Shown here one piece after another: positions 7,962-17,020 of a stretch of DNA of 64,000 nucleotides (its first letter is position 1; every line of letters starts with the position of its first letter). The notes under the pieces are model-generated. The model did no database searches and had not been told where the DNA came from. It was given only the letters and a program-made list of their open reading frames with translations. A program made the position numbers and the translations under genes. This DNA is from an uncultured Victivallales bacterium (GTDB lineage: Bacteria; Verrucomicrobiota; Lentisphaeria; Victivallales; UBA1829). The DNA lies in contig CAKUJH010000005.1 in assembly GCA_934661375.1 (NCBI GenBank), positions 1 through 64,000 on the forward strand, read 5' to 3'.

Positions 7962-9689
7962 TCATTCGTTGTTGGCGTAACCGGCTTCGTCCGCCAGCAG
8001 ATCCCGGAGTTTACTCAATGCCTGGTTCTGAATCTGACGTACCCGTTCGCGGGTTCTGCCGATGGTCTGGCTGACTTCTTCCAGCGTTTTGGGACGTACT
8101 CCGTCCAGACCGAAACGCATTTTCAGAATCATCCGTTCCCGTTCATCCAGTTCGCTCAGCAGATCGACCAGACGGCTGACAGATTCCACATCACTCAGAA
8201 TCCGGTCGGGCGTCTGCGCCCCGCGGTCCGGAATGATGTCCTGAAATTCGCCGTCTTCCCCTTGCTGAATCGGGTCATGGAGAGAAAATGTGCGGAGATC
8301 CGCCAGACGCAGACCAGCCACGGTTCTTTCGCTGAAATCCAAATCTTTGGCGATTTCGGCATCCGTCGGTTCACGTCCGAGTTTTTCCGCCAGTTTCGTG
8401 CGGATGGACTTGATTTTGTTGATTTTTCCCGCCGACTGCACCGGAATACGGATAATCCGGCTCTGGTTGGCAAGCGCACGGCGCATGGACTGCTTAATCC
8501 ACCATGCGGCATAAGAACTGAATTTTGCACCTTTGGCAGGATCGAATTTTTCGACCGCACGCATCAGACCGATGTTGCCTTCGGAAATCAGATCCAGCAA
8601 CGGCAATCCCAGCCCCTTGAAGTCGTGTGCAATTTTGACAACCAGACGCAGGTTGGCCTTGATCAGAGTCTTGCGGGCTTCATCATGGGCGCTGTTGTCC
8701 GCCCCGTGGATAGCCGCAGCCAGAAACACTTCCTGCTCTTTGGTGACCAGCGAGATCTGCCCGATCTCGTTCATGTAGGTCTTCATGGTGTCATTTTTGG
8801 AAGCCGCGACTTTTGCACCGGCGAGTTCATTCTTCTTGTCTTCGTCTTCCGCATCCGCCCCGTCGCCGGATTCTTCCTGATCTTCCGCAGACTGTGCGGC
8901 TTCCGCTTTTACGGCTTCGTCTTCCTGATCTTCATCCTCTGCCGGCTTTTTTACCGCTTTTTCCGGCTTTGCTGTCTTTTTCGGAGCGGCGGGAACCGGT
9001 TCGATAATTTCTTCCTCTTCTGCTTTTACCGCTTTGACCGCAGGTTTCACTTCCGTTTTCTTTTCGGGTTTAGCCGCGGTTTTGACCGTAGTTGTTTTCT
9101 CGGCTTTCGGCATCGGCTTGACAGATTCTGTTTTTTCCGCTTTTGCGGGAACAGCAGCCTTGACAGAAGGAGTTTTCGCTGTTTTTACGGAATCCGCTTT
9201 GACCGGAGAAGCCGGTTCAACTTTTTTGGCTTTGACCGCTGGTGCTTTAGCCGGAGCTGTTTTCTTTTCCGCTTTATCGTTTTTTACGGGAGCCGTTTTT
9301 GCATCCGTTTTCTTTTCGGGTTTAGCCGCGGTTTTGACCGGTGTGGCGGCTTTTTTTGCCGGAGTTTCCTTAACCGCTTTCGTTGTGGAGGTTACGGCAG
9401 CTTTCTTTTCAACTTTTGCTGCAGGTTTGACCGGAGCGTTTTCTTCGGTCTTTTTGGAAACGGTTTCGGCTTTTTTGACCGGAGTCTTGCTTTTCGGAGC
9501 GGCGGCGGATTTCACTTCTGCTTTTTTCGCTGGACTGGATTTTTTCTCGGACTTCCCGTCTTTGGCAGTTGTTGATTTTTTGACCGGAGCTGCTTTTTTA
9601 GCAGACGTTTTAGCCGCGGCCGATTGGGTTGCGGAGGAGACAGCTTTTCCCAAAGCGTTCTTTTTTTCTGGAACTTTAGAAGATTTCAT
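7962..9689 (-). CDS. rpoD: primary-type sigma factor with histone-H1-like N-terminal extension
   Basis: A 575-aa sigma-70 factor. Residues about 300-575 hold the sigma core: region 1.2 (TMKTYMNEIG), region 2 (NLRLVVKIAHDFKGLGLPLLDLISEGNIGLM, then FSSYAAWWIKQ and IRIP), region 3, and region 4 with helix-turn-helix TLEEVSQTIGRTRERVRQI. Residues 1-250 are almost entirely Lys, Ala, Pro, Thr, Val and Glu in loose repeats such as TAAKPEKKT (seen twice), resembling the C-terminal tail of histone H1. Residues 251-287 are then strongly acidic (EDEDQEDE and similar). The extension is in frame and follows AAGGAGG with ATG 9689, so it belongs to the protein. It is likely disordered and could bind DNA or RNA. 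The core is unambiguous; the role of the tail is unknown. Confidence 0.9.
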   Translation of the reverse strand: MKSSKVPEKKNALGKAVSSATQSAAAKTSAKKAAPVKKSTTAKDGKSEKKSSPAKKAEVKSAAAPKSKTPVKKAETVSKKTEENAPVKPAAKVEKKAAVTSTTKAVKETPAKKAATPVKTAAKPEKKTDAKTAPVKNDKAEKKTAPAKAPAVKAKKVEPASPVKADSVKTAKTPSVKAAVPAKAEKTESVKPMPKAEKTTTVKTAAKPEKKTEVKPAVKAVKAEEEEIIEPVPAAPKKTAKPEKAVKKPAEDEDQEDEAVKAEAAQSAEDQEESGDGADAEDEDKKNELAGAKVAASKNDTMKTYMNEIGQISLVTKEQEVFLAAAIHGADNSAHDEARKTLIKANLRLVVKIAHDFKGLGLPLLDLISEGNIGLMRAVEKFDPAKGAKFSSYAAWWIKQSMRRALANQSRIIRIPVQSAGKINKIKSIRTKLAEKLGREPTDAEIAKDLDFSERTVAGLRLADLRTFSLHDPIQQGEDGEFQDIIPDRGAQTPDRILSDVESVSRLVDLLSELDERERMILKMRFGLDGVRPKTLEEVSQTIGRTRERVRQIQNQALSKLRDLLADEAGYANNE

Positions 9690-9856
9690 AATGTTCAAGA
9701 ACCTCCTTGGATATTTGAACTTTTCGCTATTGACTTTTTTCGTTTCCGTTATATTGTAACCCTTATGCAATGAAAATTTGCGGCAGGAAAACACCATGCT
9801 GCGAAGACTCATTACAAATAGTCTGTAATTATAATACATAAAGGCGTTTTTGTCAA
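9690..9856. promoter_or_regulatory. divergent promoter region rpoD / mfd
   Basis: AT-rich spacer of 167 bp. TATAAT at 9830-9835, about 22 bp before mfd, is a good -10 box for mfd, but its -35 is weak (9807-9812). On the minus strand TATAAC preceded at 17 bp by TTTTCA is a candidate for rpoD. Both are tentative. Confidence 0.4.
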
Positions 9857-12800
9857 GTGGGAAAAGTTACGGAATACGAGAAAATTTTAAAAAAATGGCT
9901 GAAGAAGCCGTTTTTTACCGGACGGCAACTCTGCTCGGTGGACGAGAGTGTGGTGTCGCTGCTGGTTCTTTCGCTGTACTGCCGGGAACCGGGGAAGCGT
10001 CTGCTGCTGGAAACGCCGGGTTTTGCGCTGGGGGAAAAAATCCGCGGAGAACTGCTGCAATGGGCGGCGGGACTGGGATTGACGCCGCGCGTTCTGCTGC
10101 TTCCGGACGGTTCCAGCGGCGGCAAAAAACTGATGGAATCGGAAATTCCCCGCGCTAAAGTTCTGGATGAAGTACTGAATAATCCGCCGGATATTCTGAT
10201 CGTATCCGCTTCTGCCGAACTGTCGCCGGCACCTGCACCTGACCGGATGCGCCGTTCGGAGCTGATTCTGAAGCCCGGCATGGAGCTGGCTCCGGAAAAA
10301 CTGGCGGAACTGCTGACAGGCATGGACTATGATGATGAACCCGAAGTGGTTCAGAAGGGCGAATTTGCCCGGCGCGGCGGACTGATTGACGTATTTTCGC
10401 CGGCGTCCGAACAGCCGGCGCGCATTGAATTTTTCGGCGATGAAATCGAATCCATCCGGCTGTTTTCGGCGCAAGCCCAGATTTCGACCGGAGAAGTTCA
10501 GGAATATAAGCTGATTATGCGTTCCGGGGCGGGTGAATCTGAATCGGTTCAGGACAGTGATTTCACGGAATATGTCAAATGCTATAATCCTCAGATTGTT
10601 ACGCTGTTTCCTTCCGAATGTGTGGAGATTCTGAAACGGTTCGGGGCTGCCGGTATGCCGGAACGCTGGCTGGCGCTTCATGAAAAAGAACCCGCCTGGC
10701 GTGATTCCATCCGTCTGCTGGATGAATTGGAAAGTGCATCTGTTCCGGAAAAGGAAAAATGTATCTCCCCGGTTTTTCCGTCGGCGCGTCATATTCTGAA
10801 ATTGGTTCCGGAGGGCACGGAGGAAAATTTTTCCGAGCTGATCCGCCAGATCAGTTCCAGTCTGATCCGTCAGCTTGCCGGCGAAAAATACCGGGTGCTG
10901 ATAGCGGGCGGGGCAGACGGCAGTCAGAATGCTCTGCATCAATGGCTGGAGGAAGAGCATCTGGACAAGCTGGAGAATGTGGAATGTCTTCCCTTGACGA
11001 TTCCGCGCGGTGTTTTTCTGCCCGGAGAAAAACTTGCACTGTTTTCGGAGTATGAACTGTATTCTTCACCGCGGCGTCTGGCGTCCGGCAAAAAAACGGC
11101 TCCGGAGCCTGTGGAAGAACAGGATTTCCGCAAAGACAAAGTGCGCGACGCCATCGGGGAAAGTCTTTCATCCGATCTAGAGGAGGGAGATTACGCCGTT
11201 CATCTGAACTACGGGATCTGCATTTACCGCGGGCTGAAAACCGTTTCCGACAAGCAAAGCACCTCCGAAGTGATGGAACTGGAATTTGAAGACGACAAAA
11301 TTGTGTATGTTCCGATCTGGCAGTCCTATTGCGTATCGCGTTATATCGGTTCACGGAAAGGAAACGTCAAGCTGAGCAAGATCGGCAGCACCCGCTGGAA
11401 TAAAACCAAATCCGACGCCGCGGATTCGGTGCGCACGCTGGCTCTGGACATGCTTCGGGTTCATGCGATCCGCTGCCGTGCGGAAGGCACGAAATTTCCG
11501 GATGACGATCTGGCACAGCATCTTTTTGAAAAATCTTTTCCGTTCACGGAAACCCCGGATCAGCTGCGCGCGGCGGAGGAAATCAAGAAGGACATGGAGT
11601 CGCCGCGTCCGATGGACCGTCTGCTGTGCGGCGATGTGGGATACGGCAAAACGGAAATTGCCATGCGCGCCGTGTTCAAGTGTGTGATGTCGGGACGGCA
11701 GGCCGCGGTACTGGTGCCGACAACGGTTCTGGCGCAGCAGCACTACTATAATTTTCTGGAACGCTTTGCGGAATATCCGGTCATCATCGAGACACTCAGC
11801 CGATTCCGCACCAAAGCGCAGCAGCGGGAAATCATTGAACGCCTGAAACATGGCAAGGTGGATGTGGTGATCGGGACGCACCGTCTGCTTCAGGAAGATG
11901 TGAAATTCCAGAATCTCGGTCTGGTCGTGGTGGACGAGGAACAGCGATTCGGGGTCATGCACAAGGAAAAACTGAAAAATCTCCGCACCACGGTGGATGT
12001 GCTGACGATGACTGCGACGCCGATTCCGCGGACACTGTATTTTTCGATGGCGGGGATGCGTGATCTCAGTACGATCATGAGCGCACCGGTACAGCGTCTT
12101 CCGGTGCAGACCGTGGTTTCGCAGTATGACGACCAGCTGATTGCGGGGGCGATTTCGCGGGAACTGCAGCGCGGCGGACAGGTGTATTATCTGCACAACC
12201 GGGTGCAGTCGATCGAAGATACAGCGGAACATCTGCGGCAGATGTTTCCCGCGGCACGCATCGGGGTTGGTCATGGGCAGATGGACGAGCATCAGCTGGA
12301 AGAAGTCATGGGATCCTTCATTGAGGGAAAAACCGATATCCTGGTCAGCACCACGATCATTGAATCCGGACTGGACATTCCGAATGCGAACACCATTCTG
12401 ATCGAACGTGCGGACCGCTTTGGACTGGCGGAGCTGTATCAGCTGCGCGGACGGGTTGGACGCTGGCGGCGGCAGGCGTATGCGTACCTGCTGCTGCCGA
12501 AAAACGGAATCATGTCGGGCGATGTGCGGAAGCGGATTGCCGCCATGCGCAAATACACCCATCTGGGCGCAGGGTTCAAGCTGGCTCTGCGCGACCTGGA
12601 AATCCGCGGCGCCGGCAACATTCTGGGCGCGGAACAGAGCGGTCATATCAATGCAATCGGTTTCACTCTGTACTGCGATCTGCTGCGGACGGTAACTTCC
12701 CAGCTGAAAGGCGAGGAGACCACGCTGCGCCGGGAATGCAATGTGTATCTGGACTTTGTGGAATATGCGCTGAAAGCTCCGCCCGGCAAAGCCGCCGCGG

Positions 12801-13144
12801 CGTTTTCGCCGGATTACATCAATTCCGAACGGCTGCGTCTGGATGCGTACCGCCGTCTGGCTTCGATTCACGATGCGGCGAAGCTGAATGAATTTGAAAA
12901 GGAAATCACGGATCGTTTCGGACGAATGCCGCGGGAAGCCGAAAACCTGCTGGTCTGCGCACGGATCCGGATTCTGGGGGAGGGCGCGCGTCTGCGGTCG
13001 CTCAGCTGTTCTGCCGGACGGATTCTGATGGAGCGCGGGCAGGAGCTGGTTAAAGTGAACGGACGGATTCCGATTCTGCCGAATATGGGGACACCGGAAG
13101 CGAAACTGCGGATGCTGAAGGGGATGCTGGAAAAATTCTGGTGA
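9857..13144 (+). CDS. mfd: transcription-repair coupling factor Mfd
   Basis: A 1095-aa SF2 translocase that releases RNA polymerase stalled at DNA damage and recruits UvrA. An N-terminal UvrB-like region is followed by the RNA-polymerase interaction domain (from about 435). The RecG-like motor has Walker A GDVGYGKTE near residue 592, DEEQRFG near 692, TATPIPRTL near 717, and motif VI QLRGRVGR near 867. A C-terminal TRCF domain follows. It is slightly shorter than E. coli Mfd (1148 aa). The start is GTG 9857, the only sensible one, with a poor ribosome site. It is divergent from rpoD, so two transcription genes share an intergenic region. Confidence 0.96.
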   Translation: MGKVTEYEKILKKWLKKPFFTGRQLCSVDESVVSLLVLSLYCREPGKRLLLETPGFALGEKIRGELLQWAAGLGLTPRVLLLPDGSSGGKKLMESEIPRAKVLDEVLNNPPDILIVSASAELSPAPAPDRMRRSELILKPGMELAPEKLAELLTGMDYDDEPEVVQKGEFARRGGLIDVFSPASEQPARIEFFGDEIESIRLFSAQAQISTGEVQEYKLIMRSGAGESESVQDSDFTEYVKCYNPQIVTLFPSECVEILKRFGAAGMPERWLALHEKEPAWRDSIRLLDELESASVPEKEKCISPVFPSARHILKLVPEGTEENFSELIRQISSSLIRQLAGEKYRVLIAGGADGSQNALHQWLEEEHLDKLENVECLPLTIPRGVFLPGEKLALFSEYELYSSPRRLASGKKTAPEPVEEQDFRKDKVRDAIGESLSSDLEEGDYAVHLNYGICIYRGLKTVSDKQSTSEVMELEFEDDKIVYVPIWQSYCVSRYIGSRKGNVKLSKIGSTRWNKTKSDAADSVRTLALDMLRVHAIRCRAEGTKFPDDDLAQHLFEKSFPFTETPDQLRAAEEIKKDMESPRPMDRLLCGDVGYGKTEIAMRAVFKCVMSGRQAAVLVPTTVLAQQHYYNFLERFAEYPVIIETLSRFRTKAQQREIIERLKHGKVDVVIGTHRLLQEDVKFQNLGLVVVDEEQRFGVMHKEKLKNLRTTVDVLTMTATPIPRTLYFSMAGMRDLSTIMSAPVQRLPVQTVVSQYDDQLIAGAISRELQRGGQVYYLHNRVQSIEDTAEHLRQMFPAARIGVGHGQMDEHQLEEVMGSFIEGKTDILVSTTIIESGLDIPNANTILIERADRFGLAELYQLRGRVGRWRRQAYAYLLLPKNGIMSGDVRKRIAAMRKYTHLGAGFKLALRDLEIRGAGNILGAEQSGHINAIGFTLYCDLLRTVTSQLKGEETTLRRECNVYLDFVEYALKAPPGKAAAAFSPDYINSERLRLDAYRRLASIHDAAKLNEFEKEITDRFGRMPREAENLLVCARIRILGEGARLRSLSCSAGRILMERGQELVKVNGRIPILPNMGTPEAKLRMLKGMLEKFW

Positions 13145-13155
13145 TCCGCAAAAGA

Positions 13156-13191
13156 CCGGGGGGATCTCCATTGATTGCTCCCGGCGTTTTT
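13156..13191 (+). terminator. terminator of mfd
   Basis: CCGGGGG (13156-13162) can pair with the GCTCCCGG arm (13077+; 13178-13184 side) through seven pairs including one G-T, followed by CGTTTTT ending at 13191. It lies 12 bp after the mfd stop. The stem is only moderately strong. Confidence 0.5.
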
Positions 13192-13529
13192 CAATCCGTG
13201 CCGTGCCTGGCTGACGGAGCGTGAAACGCACATGCCGTCCTCGAAGCGGCGATTGATTCCTGCGCTGACGGAAAATTTCCCGCCTGTCTTTCCGGACTTG
13301 TCCATGTCCGGGCTTTCTTTCAGGTTCATGAACCGATATACTTCATTCCGGCTTTTTTCAGCCGCGAAACCGGATAAAAAACGCATTTTAAGCGAGTTTT
13401 CCATTTGCAAAATGGTGGTTTGTGTGGCATATTACCTGCTTTATTATTTAATTAATTGCATAACATAATTTTTTGAATGCTGAACTGTTTACGGACAGGA
13501 CGGCGTTCTGAGATATAGCGGGGGCGGAA
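13192..13529 (+). promoter_or_regulatory. non-coding spacer before hyp-ech, with candidate promoter
   Basis: No convincing gene is visible in this stretch. The right half is AT-rich. TTGCAA (13405-13410) and CATATT (13428-13433) at 17-bp spacing form a candidate promoter. The perfect palindrome CCATTTGCAAAATGG (13401-13415) overlaps its -35 box and could be an operator. A small hairpin CCGGAC/GTCCGG sits near 13296-13315. The transcript would carry a leader of roughly 90 nt before hypC. Confidence 0.35.
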
Positions 13530-13760
13530 ATGTGTGTGGCTTTTCCAATGAAAATTGTTGAAGTCCGGGATTCCGGACACGGCACAGCTTCCTGCGGCGG
13601 AGTGATCCGCGAGGTGAACACGCGGCTTCTGAAAGATTGCCGGATCGGTGATTTTGTGCTGGTCCATGCCGGGTATGCCATAGAAAAAGTTACACCGGAT
13701 ACGGCGGAAACCATGCTGGAATATTTCCGCGAAATCGACGACCGGAAGACGGACAAATGA
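13530..13760 (+). CDS. hypC: [NiFe]-hydrogenase maturation chaperone HypC
   Basis: A 76-aa protein beginning MCVAFPMKI. The N-terminal Cys2 of HypC proteins binds the Fe(CN)2CO unit together with HypD and passes it to the hydrogenase large subunit. The small beta-barrel sequence with GDFVLVHAGYAIEKV in the C-terminal half is typical. Its end overlaps hypD by 4 bp (ATGA), which indicates translational coupling. It is the first gene of the long hyp-ech operon. Confidence 0.95.
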   Translation: MCVAFPMKIVEVRDSGHGTASCGGVIREVNTRLLKDCRIGDFVLVHAGYAIEKVTPDTAETMLEYFREIDDRKTDK

Positions 13761-14812
13761 GCAGTGAACATATAGAACTGGTGCGGCGGGTTCTGTCGGA
13801 AAAAGCTGCGGCTGCCGGACGGAAAATCCGTCTGATGGAAGTGTGCGGAAGCCACAGCTTTGCCATAGCCCGTGCCGGAATCCGCAATCTGCTGCCTGAA
13901 AATGTGAAACTGCTTTCCGGACCGGGGTGTCCGGTCTGTGTGTCCGGTGAAAATTTCATCTCCAAAGTCATTCTGCTGGCGCGTGCCGGAGTGCGGGTGG
14001 CGGTGTTCGGCGATCTGCTCCGGATTCCGTCTCCGCTCGGTACGCCGGGCGCGGAAAAGGGGCTGATGGTCATTTATTCCCCCGAAGAAGTTCTTTCGTA
14101 TGCGCGCGCGCACAAAGATGAGAGTGTGGTTTTTGCCGCCGTGGGTTTTGAACCGACGCAAGCCGCGGCAGCCGCGATGCTGGACGAAGCGGCGGAAGAC
14201 GGTCTGGACAACTTTTCCATTCTGTGCGATTTCAAGAACATACGCCCTGTGCTGGACCGTCTCTGCACAGATTCGGAGTCTCCGCTTGACGGTTTTCTGC
14301 TGCCGGGACATGTGGCTGCCGTGACGGGTGTGGACTGGTTCCGCGGGCTGGCGGTGCCGGGGGTGATTTCCGGATTTGCGCCGGAAAATATTCTGACGTC
14401 GCTGGCGATGCTGCTGGAGCTGGCTGCGGCAAAACGGCGGGAAGTGGTGAACAATTATCCTTCGAGCGTAACAGCGGAAGGAAGTACGGGTGCGCGGGAA
14501 CTGATCCGGAAGTATTTTGAACCGGCGGATGGTGAATGGCGCGGTCTGGGCGTAATTCCCGGCGGCAACCGTGCGCTGCGGCAGAAATATTCCCGTTTCG
14601 ATGCAATGAACCGTTTTGAAGTGCTGAAACAGCCTCTGCCGTCTGCACCGGACCGCGGCTGCCGCTGCGGTGAAGTGCTGACCGGACGGCTCGCGCCGGA
14701 AGAGTGTCCGCTGTATGATAAAATCTGTACGCCGGAACATCCGGTCGGAGCCTGCATGGTGAGTGTGGAAGGGGCTTGCGCCGCTTCCTGGTACAACCGG
14801 GGGAGGTGCTGA
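13757..14812 (+). CDS. hypD: hydrogenase maturation protein HypD
   Basis: A 351-aa iron-sulfur protein that acts as scaffold for assembly of the Fe(CN)2CO centre. The family motifs CGSHSFAIARAGI (near 31) and SGPGCPVCV (near 55) supply the Cys that bind iron and mediate redox chemistry. GFEPT follows, and a C-terminal Cys-rich part (RGCRCGEV, then CPLY and CTPEHPVGACMVS) binds the [4Fe-4S] cluster. Length matches family members of about 350-375 aa. Start overlaps hypC and the stop lies 1 bp before hypE. Confidence 0.96.
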   Translation: MSSEHIELVRRVLSEKAAAAGRKIRLMEVCGSHSFAIARAGIRNLLPENVKLLSGPGCPVCVSGENFISKVILLARAGVRVAVFGDLLRIPSPLGTPGAEKGLMVIYSPEEVLSYARAHKDESVVFAAVGFEPTQAAAAAMLDEAAEDGLDNFSILCDFKNIRPVLDRLCTDSESPLDGFLLPGHVAAVTGVDWFRGLAVPGVISGFAPENILTSLAMLLELAAAKRREVVNNYPSSVTAEGSTGARELIRKYFEPADGEWRGLGVIPGGNRALRQKYSRFDAMNRFEVLKQPLPSAPDRGCRCGEVLTGRLAPEECPLYDKICTPEHPVGACMVSVEGACAASWYNRGRC

Positions 14813-14813
14813 C

Positions 14814-15824
14814 ATGAAGAACGGCGAATCCGGAATCATGCTGTCGCAAGGCGGAGGCGGAGCGGCTTCCGCGCGTTTGATTGAAGAGGAAATTGTATCC
14901 CGTTTCGGCGGGCGCGGCAAGGTATTGTCGGGACTGCCGGATGCGGCGTTTCTGCCGGAAGGTCTGCTGTTTTCCACGGACAGTTTTGTAGTGAATCCGC
15001 GCTTTTTTCCCGGTGGAAATGTGGGAAAACTGGCGGTCTGCGGAACGATCAATGATCTTCTGGTGAGCGGCGGCATTCCGAAATATCTGTCGCTGGCGCT
15101 GGTGCTGGAAGAAGGTTTTTCCTGTGCGGAGCTGTCGGAAATTCTGGATACGGTACGGGAAACCGCAGAAACGGAACAGGTGGTCATTGCCACCGGGGAC
15201 ACGAAAGTGGTTCCGGCTGGCGCAGTGGACGGCATCATCATCAATACGGCAGGAATCGGTTTTCCGCGTCCGGGGATTGCGCTGGGACGTGCCGGACTGA
15301 AAGCCGGAGACCGTATTCTGGTAAGCGGCAGTCTGGGGGAACACGGCATGGCGGTGCTTGCTGCCCGGCATGGGATTGCCGGTCCGGGTATTCGGAGCGA
15401 CTGCGCATCGATCCGGCGGTTTGTGGAAACTGCGCTGGAACAGGCGGGGAACGGAGTCCGTCTGATGCGTGATCCGACCCGCGGGGGCTGTGGCGCCGTA
15501 CTGACGGAACTGCTTCACGGGACGGCATTCGGTGCGGAACTGGATGAAACGTCGATTCCGGTTTCGGAAGGAGTGCGTTCGCTGTGCGGCATGACGGGAA
15601 TCGATCCGATGTTTGTGGCGTGCGAAGGCAGGGTTGTGGTGATCGCTGCGGAAGAAGCGGCGGACAGGATTCTGTCCCGCTGGAAAGAACTGCCGGGCGG
15701 GGAACAGGCATCCATCATAGGGGTGCTGAATTCCGTGCCGGAAGAAATCGTGATTCGCGGGGAGTGGGGCGGATTGCGCAGAATGGTACTGCCGGAAGGT
15801 GACCCGATACCGAGGATTTGCTGA
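14814..15824 (+). CDS. hypE: carbamoyl-dehydratase HypE
   Basis: A 336-aa PurM-like ATPase that dehydrates the carbamoyl group carried on its own C-terminal Cys to thiocyanate, the source of the cyanide ligands. The C-terminus is PIPRIC, the diagnostic PRIC tail. MLSQGGGGAASARLIEEEI at the start and RDPTRGG in the middle are usual. ATG 14814 follows GGGAGG directly after hypD; an open extension upstream lies within hypD. The partner carbamoyltransferase HypF, which loads HypE, is not in this window. Confidence 0.96.
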   Translation: MKNGESGIMLSQGGGGAASARLIEEEIVSRFGGRGKVLSGLPDAAFLPEGLLFSTDSFVVNPRFFPGGNVGKLAVCGTINDLLVSGGIPKYLSLALVLEEGFSCAELSEILDTVRETAETEQVVIATGDTKVVPAGAVDGIIINTAGIGFPRPGIALGRAGLKAGDRILVSGSLGEHGMAVLAARHGIAGPGIRSDCASIRRFVETALEQAGNGVRLMRDPTRGGCGAVLTELLHGTAFGAELDETSIPVSEGVRSLCGMTGIDPMFVACEGRVVVIAAEEAADRILSRWKELPGGEQASIIGVLNSVPEEIVIRGEWGGLRRMVLPEGDPIPRIC

Positions 15825-15825
15825 C

Positions 15826-16176
15826 ATGCACGAACTTGCCATAGCTCAATCTCTTCTGAACACCATCAGTTCCTGGCGCGATCAGCACAACGGAGCGAAA
15901 GTTCTGTCCGCCCGGATCGAGGTGGGGCGTCTGGGCGGCGTGGATCCCGAAGCACTTCAGTTTGCGTGGGAAGCGGCATGTGAATTCGTGAGCGGCGGCA
16001 GATTGAAGGACTGCCGTCTGGAAATAGAGCTTCTGCCTTTGCATTATCACTGCGGAGGCTGCGGCGAAGATTTTGAAACGGAAACATTAACTGATTCCTG
16101 TCCCGCGTGCGGCCGGAAATATCCGGAGCGTCTCGGCGGCAAGGAATTGAACCTGAAATCGTTAGAGGTGGAATAA
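15826..16176 (+). CDS. hypA: nickel insertion protein HypA
   Basis: A 116-aa protein starting MHELAIAQSLL; the N-terminal Met-His binds Ni(II). The zinc site is the pair CGGCGEDF and CPACGRKY in the C-terminal third. It works with HypB to deliver nickel to the hydrogenase large subunit. ATG 15826 lies 1 bp after the hypE stop, and the stop overlaps the start of hypB by one base (TAATG). Confidence 0.95.
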   Translation: MHELAIAQSLLNTISSWRDQHNGAKVLSARIEVGRLGGVDPEALQFAWEAACEFVSGGRLKDCRLEIELLPLHYHCGGCGEDFETETLTDSCPACGRKYPERLGGKELNLKSLEVE

Positions 16177-16967
16177 TGTGCAAGGAATGCGGATGCGGTC
16201 AGACCGGTCATAATCATGTTCACGCGCATACCGGACCGGACGGGAAGGTGTACTACCATACCCATGAGGAACATGTGCATGATGCGGAAGCGCATGAACA
16301 TCATCATGAACCGGAAAGCGGGAAAACCGTGACGCTGGGGCAGGCGATACTGGCGGAAAACGATCATATTGCAGCGCACAACCGAGCCTGGTTTGCGCAG
16401 CGCGGACTGCGGGTGTTCAATCTGATTTCATCGCCCGGTTCCGGAAAGACCACCCTGCTGGTGAAAACACTGGAACGCCTGAAAGCGAAAAATATTCCCT
16501 GCGCCGTGATTGTCGGCGACCAGTACGGAGAAATTGACGCGGAACGGATGCGTGTTACCGGAGTTCCCGTTACGCAGATTCAGGTGCATGACAGCTGCCA
16601 TCTGACGGCGCAGCAGGTCAATGCCGTGCTGGAAAAAGCAATTCCCGCAGATACGAAAATAGTGTTCATCGAGAATGTCGGAAATCTGGTGTGTCCCGTG
16701 GCATTCGATCTGGGAGAACAGGAAAAAATCGCTTTGCTGTCCACTCCGGAAGGCGAGGAAAAGCCGTTGAAATATCCGGGGCTGTTCAGCGCGGCACATC
16801 TGGTTCTGCTGACCAAGAGCGACTTGTCGGATGCTCTGGGCTGGGATCGTGAACAGTGCCGGAAAAATATCCGCATGGTGAACCCCGGTGCGCGGATACT
16901 GGAAGTTTCCGCCCGGACGGAAGCGGGGCTGGACGGCTGGATTTCGTATCTGGAAGAGACTTTGTGA
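16176..16967 (+). CDS. hypB: nickel-storing GTPase HypB
   Basis: A 263-aa SIMIBI GTPase that drives nickel transfer. The N-terminus MCKECGCG is the CxxCGC high-affinity nickel site. A stretch rich in His (about 12-50, e.g. HTHEEHVHDAEAHEHHH) could store additional nickel. The G domain has P-loop SSPGSGKTT near 92, then GDQYGEIDAER, the metal-site region HDSCHL, ENVGNLVCP and TKSD (guanine specificity). It is followed after 53 bp by echA without an apparent promoter or terminator. Confidence 0.96.
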   Translation: MCKECGCGQTGHNHVHAHTGPDGKVYYHTHEEHVHDAEAHEHHHEPESGKTVTLGQAILAENDHIAAHNRAWFAQRGLRVFNLISSPGSGKTTLLVKTLERLKAKNIPCAVIVGDQYGEIDAERMRVTGVPVTQIQVHDSCHLTAQQVNAVLEKAIPADTKIVFIENVGNLVCPVAFDLGEQEKIALLSTPEGEEKPLKYPGLFSAAHLVLLTKSDLSDALGWDREQCRKNIRMVNPGARILEVSARTEAGLDGWISYLEETL

Positions 16968-17020
16968 AAGAACAACGAACTTTACAATAAACCAACAAAA
17001 CAACCAAAAGAAAGGAAATC

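Noticed and set aside
7962..9575. Long plus-strand frame opposite the sigma factor, rich in Phe, Gly and Arg
   Set aside because: It is the complement of the Lys/Ala-rich coding repeats and has no ribosome site or family.
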